DNA of 64,000 nucleotides from NCBI RefSeq assembly GCF_001612765.1, contig NZ_BDBB01000009.1:1-64000 (forward strand), given 5' to 3'. Every line of letters starts with the position of its first letter. Position 1 is the first letter of the stretch. The notes below the pieces were generated by a model. It was not told the DNA's origin, ran no database searches, and saw nothing but the letters and a program-made list of their open reading frames with translations. The DNA comes from Nocardia arthritidis NBRC 100137. Its GTDB lineage: Bacteria; Actinomycetota; Actinomycetes; Mycobacteriales; Mycobacteriaceae. This document shows positions 59,582 through 64,000 of this stretch, piece by piece. Made by a program: the position numbers and the translations under genes.

Positions 59582-61378
59582 CTAGTCGGCCTGCTGTAGC
59601 GCTTCCGGTCCGGCCACCACCAACCCGGCGCGAATCAAGCGCTTCAAGGCGCGTCCCTGCAGCACCGTCAACCGTGGCGCCAGCTCCGACCACCGTGCCG
59701 GACCGCGGTTCAGCGTTTCCCACAGTTCCCTGCCCCCGTCTCGATCCAGGCACCGCACCTCGTTGCCCGGATCGGACGCGGAGTAGATCCGGTGGCAGGG
59801 CACGGTATCGGCGAGCGGCGACGGCGCCGCCTCGCTGTTGGCGACGGGGTCTCGCCAGTACGCGGCCAGCCCTTCGCGAGCTGCCTGCGGAATCTCGAAC
59901 GGCGGCGACATCCCTTTGAAGCCCGGAATGTCGGCCGCCACACCCGTGCGGATGCGTGCGTCCGGAGACAGCGTCACGATGTCCTCCGGTGCCAGCTCGA
60001 CCGCGTCGGCGGCGGTGTAGGCCCGCAGATAGGGCCCCTCGGTGGCCAGGTCACGCGGGTCGCGGGTGCCCTTCGTCATGATGTTCAGCAGATCGGGCAC
60101 CAGGGCGGTGTTCAGCAGCGCCTGGAAGGTGCCCTCGGTGGCGTTGTCGACCTCCACTCGCCGGCCTTCCGCGCTCCAATACGGGCTGTCCGGATGCGAG
60201 CGCGAGATCTCGTGATACCACTGGTCGATGCTCAGTGCCCATGTCTCCGCCATCCCACGCCACTCGACGTCGTAATCACGCCAGAGGTCTTCCTTGGATT
60301 GCTCGTCCAAGTCCTTGTCGAAGGTCTTGCGCAGCACCAAAGCGGCCGCCCACGCCTGCGTGACGGCGAAGGACATGCCGGAGGAGAACAGCGGATCGAC
60401 GAAGTACGACGCGTCCCCGACCGCCATCCAGCGATCCGCGTACGAACCGAAACAATCGCTGACCCGGGAATAGTTGGTCGCGGTCAGCATTTCCCGACGA
60501 ATCGGTTCCGCGTTCGCCACCAGGTCCTGCAACACCGGAATCGACTTGATCGTCTTCAAGAAGATGTCCGGATCTCGCAGATCCACGCGAGCGAGCGACT
60601 CGGGATTGGTCACGATGCCGATCGACCACACGGTTTCCCGAGTACCGTCCACCAGCCGCGGCGTCGGGATGTACCACACCCATCCGTGCTCGAAGGCCAC
60701 CGCGTAGATCGGCGACAAGTTCTCGGCCCGGAAGACGTTCCAGTCACCGGCCGCGCGTTGTGCGGGCACACAGTTGCGGTAGTGCGACCAGACGGCCACG
60801 TTGCGGTAGTCGGAAAGCCATTGCTTGTCGCGCTGCGACCCGCGGGCGGCCACCTGATTGGCCCGGCCGGACGCATCGACGAAATAACCTGCCTTGACCT
60901 CGGTTCCGTCTTCCAGGACCACCGTGGCCGCACCCCCGTCGAGGAGGAAGCGCACCACCCGAACACCCTGGAAGACATGGGCGCCGCACGACTCGGCGTG
61001 CTCGAGCAGCACGGTGTCGAATTCCGCGCGATTGACATGGACGGACCAGCGGTACACGCCATCGGCCAGGTAGTCCGCGTGCTCGAAGAAGCCGACGAAC
61101 GGCCGGTCGGTGTCCCACTGGTAGATGCCGCCGTACTTCTGGATCCAGCACTCGCTCGCGAGGACCTTCTCCAGCGCCCCGCTCGCTTGTAGGACGGGGA
61201 CGAGGGGATGCGCACCCGATTCGCCGATGTGCTCACGCGGGAACACCTCGCGATCGAAGATCGCCACGCGCAGATCGGTATCGCGGCAGAGCATCGCGGC
61301 GAGCGTGGACCCGGCGGGACCACCGCCCATGATGACGACGTCGTACTCGGTTGCTGGTCGAGAGATCGGTGCAGCCAT
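59582..61378 (-). CDS. FAD-dependent halogenase
   Basis: A 598-residue flavoprotein. VVIMGGGPAGSTLAAML binds FAD at the N-terminus; WVWYIP at 233-238 is the halogenase W-x-W-x-I-P signature; WIQKYGGIYQW places Lys81 where halogenases carry the HOCl-binding lysine; GDASYFVDPLFSSGM is the second FAD motif. The last ~100 residues form an added domain ending in a helical part (LWETLNRGPARWSELAPRL). It would chlorinate or brominate an activated aromatic substrate using FADH2 from a separate reductase. The ATG at 61378 follows GAGAGGAA. It lies 27 bases after the oxygenase stop in the isonitrile operon. Confidence 0.88.
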   Translation of the reverse strand: MAAPISRPATEYDVVIMGGGPAGSTLAAMLCRDTDLRVAIFDREVFPREHIGESGAHPLVPVLQASGALEKVLASECWIQKYGGIYQWDTDRPFVGFFEHADYLADGVYRWSVHVNRAEFDTVLLEHAESCGAHVFQGVRVVRFLLDGGAATVVLEDGTEVKAGYFVDASGRANQVAARGSQRDKQWLSDYRNVAVWSHYRNCVPAQRAAGDWNVFRAENLSPIYAVAFEHGWVWYIPTPRLVDGTRETVWSIGIVTNPESLARVDLRDPDIFLKTIKSIPVLQDLVANAEPIRREMLTATNYSRVSDCFGSYADRWMAVGDASYFVDPLFSSGMSFAVTQAWAAALVLRKTFDKDLDEQSKEDLWRDYDVEWRGMAETWALSIDQWYHEISRSHPDSPYWSAEGRRVEVDNATEGTFQALLNTALVPDLLNIMTKGTRDPRDLATEGPYLRAYTAADAVELAPEDIVTLSPDARIRTGVAADIPGFKGMSPPFEIPQAAREGLAAYWRDPVANSEAAPSPLADTVPCHRIYSASDPGNEVRCLDRDGGRELWETLNRGPARWSELAPRLTVLQGRALKRLIRAGLVVAGPEALQQAD

Positions 61379-61405
61379 TGATATTCCTCTCTGATGGCCC
61401 ATTGC

Positions 61406-62209
61406 TCAGATGATCTGAATGCGCTGGAGGTGCCGGGAAACCGATTCGGTGAACGCATTCCGGCCGTGCAGCAGAGCGTGGTTCTCGGCCACGACGATGT
61501 CGCCGGTCCGCCACTCGTGGGCGTAGCAGTAGCGAGCGTCGTGCAGCCGGTCGCGCAGGTCCTCCATCACCCGGACACCGTCCTCGGCCGATATGCCGTC
61601 GACGGTCAAGAACAGCGGATTGGCGTAGCGGGCGGGATCCAAGGGTTCGGCATATCTGATCGTCGTCTCGCCGGTGGCCGGATGAGTGCCCAGCAGTGGC
61701 CATTCGGCCAGCCCGCCGTAGTGCGCGAGTTTGTCGGTCCGGTAGGTGATCGTGGTGCGGGCCCACAGCTCTTTCAGGTCTTCCGGCGCGTCCCGATAGA
61801 CCTGGACGCTGTCACAGAACACGGTCTCGCCGCCCGCGCCCTCGCCCCGCACGCATTGGAACAGGAAGAACCGCGGTACGTGCTCGGCGAACGCGCCATC
61901 CCAGTGGAACGGGACATCGCCTTTGTCGAAGAGGTAGTTCTCGGCGGTCTCGCGTACCATCAGATCGAGGATGGAACCGAAGTTCCATTGCAGGATCTCT
62001 CCGGCCGCTCGGCAATAGACTTCGAGTTCCGCCTTGCCGAGCAAGCCGAACCCGCGCAGTACCAACACTTTCGCGCCGAGTGTCAGTGCGAGCAGTTCCT
62101 CGATCGGCACGTCGGCGAGCGTCCGCCCCGGCACATCGGACGCCACCAGACGGCCGAACGGCCGCAGCGACTCGCCTTCGAGCAGTATCTCGTTCAAGCT
62201 TTTCGTCAT
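61406..62209 (-). CDS. TauD-type Fe(II)/2-oxoglutarate-dependent oxygenase (PvcB-like)
   Basis: A 267-residue oxygenase. His102-x-Asp104 (PFHWDGAF) and distal His248 (ENHALLHGR) make the iron triad; Arg250 would bind 2-oxoglutarate. It overlaps the isonitrile synthase stop by ATGA. Enzymes in this position (PvcB, IsnB) oxidatively decarboxylate or desaturate the amino-acid isonitrile, giving a vinyl isonitrile. The start at 62209 gives the usual length and removes a long out-of-frame overlap with the synthase. Confidence 0.9.
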   Translation of the reverse strand: MTKSLNEILLEGESLRPFGRLVASDVPGRTLADVPIEELLALTLGAKVLVLRGFGLLGKAELEVYCRAAGEILQWNFGSILDLMVRETAENYLFDKGDVPFHWDGAFAEHVPRFFLFQCVRGEGAGGETVFCDSVQVYRDAPEDLKELWARTTITYRTDKLAHYGGLAEWPLLGTHPATGETTIRYAEPLDPARYANPLFLTVDGISAEDGVRVMEDLRDRLHDARYCYAHEWRTGDIVVAENHALLHGRNAFTESVSRHLQRIQII

Positions 62210-63252
62210 GAGTTTCCTAGATCTCGCCGTGATTCGGTCTCTGGTGTTCGTCCGAGGACGAAATGACTGGGCCGACTGTTGCGCCACACCAAGCGAGCGC
62301 CCAGTTCCTCGGCATGCATCCGCTTGACCAGCGTGTAATTCGTTCCGTCGTCGAGCACCACGCCATGCCACGGAGTCAGCCAGCTGTCCTGGGTCCGCAA
62401 GAGATGGAATCCGATCTTCTCGGAGTGATTCGTCTGCGGATGGATCGACAGTCGCACCGCGTCCGGGAAGATCTCCGCCATCAGACGGCTCCACGCCTGA
62501 CTGCGCTGCACCACCTCGTAAGCCGTCTCCTTCGACCGGTTCCGCCGCTGCGTGGCCGACAGTCCGGGCAGCAGCACGGCGTTGTCCTCGACCATGAACC
62601 GATGGATCCCGTTGAACATCCGCCGAGCCGCGGGCTCGGTCCGGACCGCCTCGCGCAGCACGTCGATGCCGTCGGAGTACTCCTTCAGCAGGCGCAGCCT
62701 GCGTTCGTCCCAGGTCATTTCCGGCATGGCGTCGCGCAGCCCGTACAGGCCGACGGAACCGCCGCCGGTCGACCGGATGATGCGGCGCAGCTCGTCACCG
62801 TAATGGTCGACGTGCGCGTCCGGGATGCCCAGCGTGTCACTGAAGACATGCCCGTCGGAACAGATGGTGACGATGGCCCCCGGCCGGTAGACGGCCGAGA
62901 TCTGGTCGCAGAATCCTTGCAGGGACTCGATCGCCAGTGTTTCCGCCATATCGGGCAGGCGCCCCAGCGTCTTGCGGCGGTTGCGCGACTTCGCCGGGAA
63001 CGCGGGGATGATGAAGTGGACCGGCACACCGGCTTCGATGTACCGGCTCACCTTCCGCAGGTGCGGTGCGAAGCAGTCCGCGCACGGGGCCGAGTCGCAC
63101 AGCGACTTCGGCTCGGCACTGCGCCGGCGCGCGAAGACCATGCGAAGTATCTGAGTGGCAACCGATCCGACATCATCGGCGGGATTCGGGTTCAGCTGTG
63201 GTTGTCCGAGCTCCTCAACATGCTCGGAGCCATTGTCGACAGTCGTACTCAT
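62206..63252 (-). CDS. pvcA: Isonitrile (isocyanide) synthase, PvcA/DIT1 family
   Basis: A 348-residue protein with the DIT1/PvcA signature: APCADCFAPHLRKVSRYIEA, PVHFIIPAFPAKSRNRRKTL, GRLPDMAETLAIESLQGFC, YRPGAIVTICSDGHVFSDTL and the C-terminal WHGVVLDDG. PvcA-type enzymes turn the amino group of L-Tyr or L-Trp into an isonitrile using ribulose-5-phosphate as the carbon source. The ATG at 63252 follows GGAAGG. First gene of the operon pvcA-oxygenase-halogenase-regulator. Which aromatic amino acid it uses cannot be read from sequence. Confidence 0.92.
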   Translation of the reverse strand: MSTTVDNGSEHVEELGQPQLNPNPADDVGSVATQILRMVFARRRSAEPKSLCDSAPCADCFAPHLRKVSRYIEAGVPVHFIIPAFPAKSRNRRKTLGRLPDMAETLAIESLQGFCDQISAVYRPGAIVTICSDGHVFSDTLGIPDAHVDHYGDELRRIIRSTGGGSVGLYGLRDAMPEMTWDERRLRLLKEYSDGIDVLREAVRTEPAARRMFNGIHRFMVEDNAVLLPGLSATQRRNRSKETAYEVVQRSQAWSRLMAEIFPDAVRLSIHPQTNHSEKIGFHLLRTQDSWLTPWHGVVLDDGTNYTLVKRMHAEELGARLVWRNSRPSHFVLGRTPETESRRDLGNS

Positions 63253-63560
63253 CACTACCTTCCGGGCACACCAAACGAGCGCACGCAACCGGACCGCACG
63301 GCAAAGATTCCGCTATCAGAGCGGATCGAGCCGTCGATGGATGCCTGCGATCAGAACGTCGTAGTAGGACACGGATTCAGGCGTCGGATTCCATACGATA
63401 TCCGGTATCGGCGAGCCCCGATGCTCACAGCCAGATCTGAATCACGTAGTCCATTCGATCGAACACCCCCCACGTTCACAACTTATCCTGTGGTTTATAA
63501 CACTCCAAGGATACCTCCGAACAGACTGCTGGGCAACCACATTCCGGCACACCGCGACAA
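63253..63560. other. Upstream region of the isonitrile operon
   Basis: About 310 bases, with an AT-rich part near 63480-63520 (CTTATCCTGTGGTTTATAAC) that probably contains the pvcA promoter. No gene is supported. Confidence 0.45.
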
Positions 63561-63599
63561 AAAGAATCCGGAGGCCCATGGCAACGCCACGAGCCTCCG
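63561..63599 (-). terminator. Rho-independent terminator of the acyltransferase gene
   Basis: CGGAGGC/GCCTCCG arms (63569-63575, 63593-63599) with an inner TGGC/GCCA pairing; on the minus strand it is followed by ATTCTTTTT. It separates the acyltransferase gene from the isonitrile operon. Confidence 0.75.
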
Positions 63600-63640
63600 A
63601 ACAGGATTTTCGGAATTTGTCGGTCGTGCAGCTGGAGCGC

Positions 63641-64000
63641 CTAGCCGGCCACCCTTTCTCCGACCACCGTCGATCGTTTCGGCCGAGCAAAGCGGCGCAT
63701 CGCCGGAGATTCGACGAAAGTGAACAACAACCATGCCGCGAAGATATTCAGGCAGAACAACAGGACGATCAGCAGCACCGCGACCGGAGCACTGAACGTG
63801 GCGGCGTTCATCAATCGACGGACGTAGAACACCGTCACGCCTTGACAGATGTAGAAGGCGAACGAGATCTCGCCGAGCCGGACCGCGAGCCTGCTCGACA
63901 GGAACTTCGACGCGCCGTCGATGTCGGACTGGGCCGCGGCGCCGATCAGCAGCGCGAGCGGAACCGCCGTCGCCAGGACGAAGCCGACATAGAACGGCGT
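63641..64000 (-). CDS. Acyltransferase-3 family membrane protein, N-terminal part outside window
   Basis: The minus-strand frame is open from the window edge to a stop at 63641, giving the last ~119 residues. At least three hydrophobic helices are visible (FYVGFVLATAVPLALLIG, FAFYICQGVTVFYV, APVAVLLIVLLFCLNIFAAW), with LGEISFAFYICQG matching the L-G-x-I-S-Y-x-x-Y-x-x-H region of acyltransferase-3/OafA-type enzymes and a VESPAMRRF end. Such enzymes O-acylate sugars or lipids at the membrane. The His usually in that motif is replaced by Gln here. Confidence 0.8.
   Translation of the reverse strand, partial: TPFYVGFVLATAVPLALLIGAAAQSDIDGASKFLSSRLAVRLGEISFAFYICQGVTVFYVRRLMNAATFSAPVAVLLIVLLFCLNIFAAWLLFTFVESPAMRRFARPKRSTVVGERVAG

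Noticed and set aside
2..64000. CRISPR arrays, tRNA or rRNA genes, insertion sequences, prophage
   Set aside because: No regularly spaced repeats, no tRNA-like cloverleaf or CCA ends, no transposase or phage structural genes were recognised on reading both strands. A tRNA scan could not be run.

Overview
The window reads as chromosome of a high-GC mycolic-acid-type actinobacterium, most likely Nocardia or a close relative. Reasons: high G+C with strong third-position bias, many GTG starts and one set of conserved TTG starts, homologues of mycobacterial Rv0910 and Rv2629, a nocardial-type secretory lipase, a conservon (cvnABCD) with CYP157/CYP154 P450s, and many TetR, MFS and SDR genes. No rRNA, tRNA, insertion sequence, phage or CRISPR array was seen.

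Layout. 1-9127: accessory and housekeeping genes (partial XRE regulator, SDR, two epimerases, TetR, Nudix, secreted lipase, two small stress-type proteins, a three-repeat IPT/TIG protein). 9824-15585: a compact four-gene cluster of a carnitine-acyltransferase homologue, an MFS exporter, a PLP enzyme of the MppP/RohP/Ind4 arginine-oxidase type, and a 2-hydroxyacid-dehydrogenase-fold reductase. Two of these have lost canonical catalytic residues, so this looks like a small, undescribed guanidino/arginine-derived pathway. 15650-20703: TetR/hydrolase pair, MerR-F420 oxidoreductase pair, flavin reductase, MFS. 20830-30402: a conservon transcribed leftward and followed by five P450s (CYP157-CYP154-CYP157-CYP157-CYP154). 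All three CYP157-type proteins lack the ExxR arginine, and the duplicated CYP157 genes seem to carry short relics of the cvnD 3' end.

31029-46734: Rv0910-like protein, SDR/TetR pair, a LysR-controlled DapA-family lyase coupled to a DHA2 exporter, EthD-domain protein, MFS, a 919-residue membrane-anchored receptor with an outside type-1 periplasmic-binding domain, Rv2629-like (baeRF) protein, PAS-ANTAR regulator, secreted type-B carboxylesterase. 47147-55829: the strongest candidate for an undescribed system. A fatty-acyl-AMP ligase, a free ACP and a KS-AT-ACP-alpha-oxoamine-synthase megaprotein lie divergent from a MarR regulator and an exporter. The logic resembles PigJ+PigH of prodigiosin biosynthesis but with a fatty-acyl starter, predicting an alkyl amino-diketone or alkyl-hydroxypyrrole. 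56341-58435: NYN nuclease plus subtilase. 58631-63252: an isonitrile operon (PvcA isonitrile synthase, Fe/2-oxoglutarate oxygenase, flavin-dependent halogenase, GlxA-type regulator), predicting a halogenated aromatic isonitrile. The window ends inside an acyltransferase-3 gene.

All family calls come from reading motifs and remembered family sequences. No database search was possible, and pathway products are inference.
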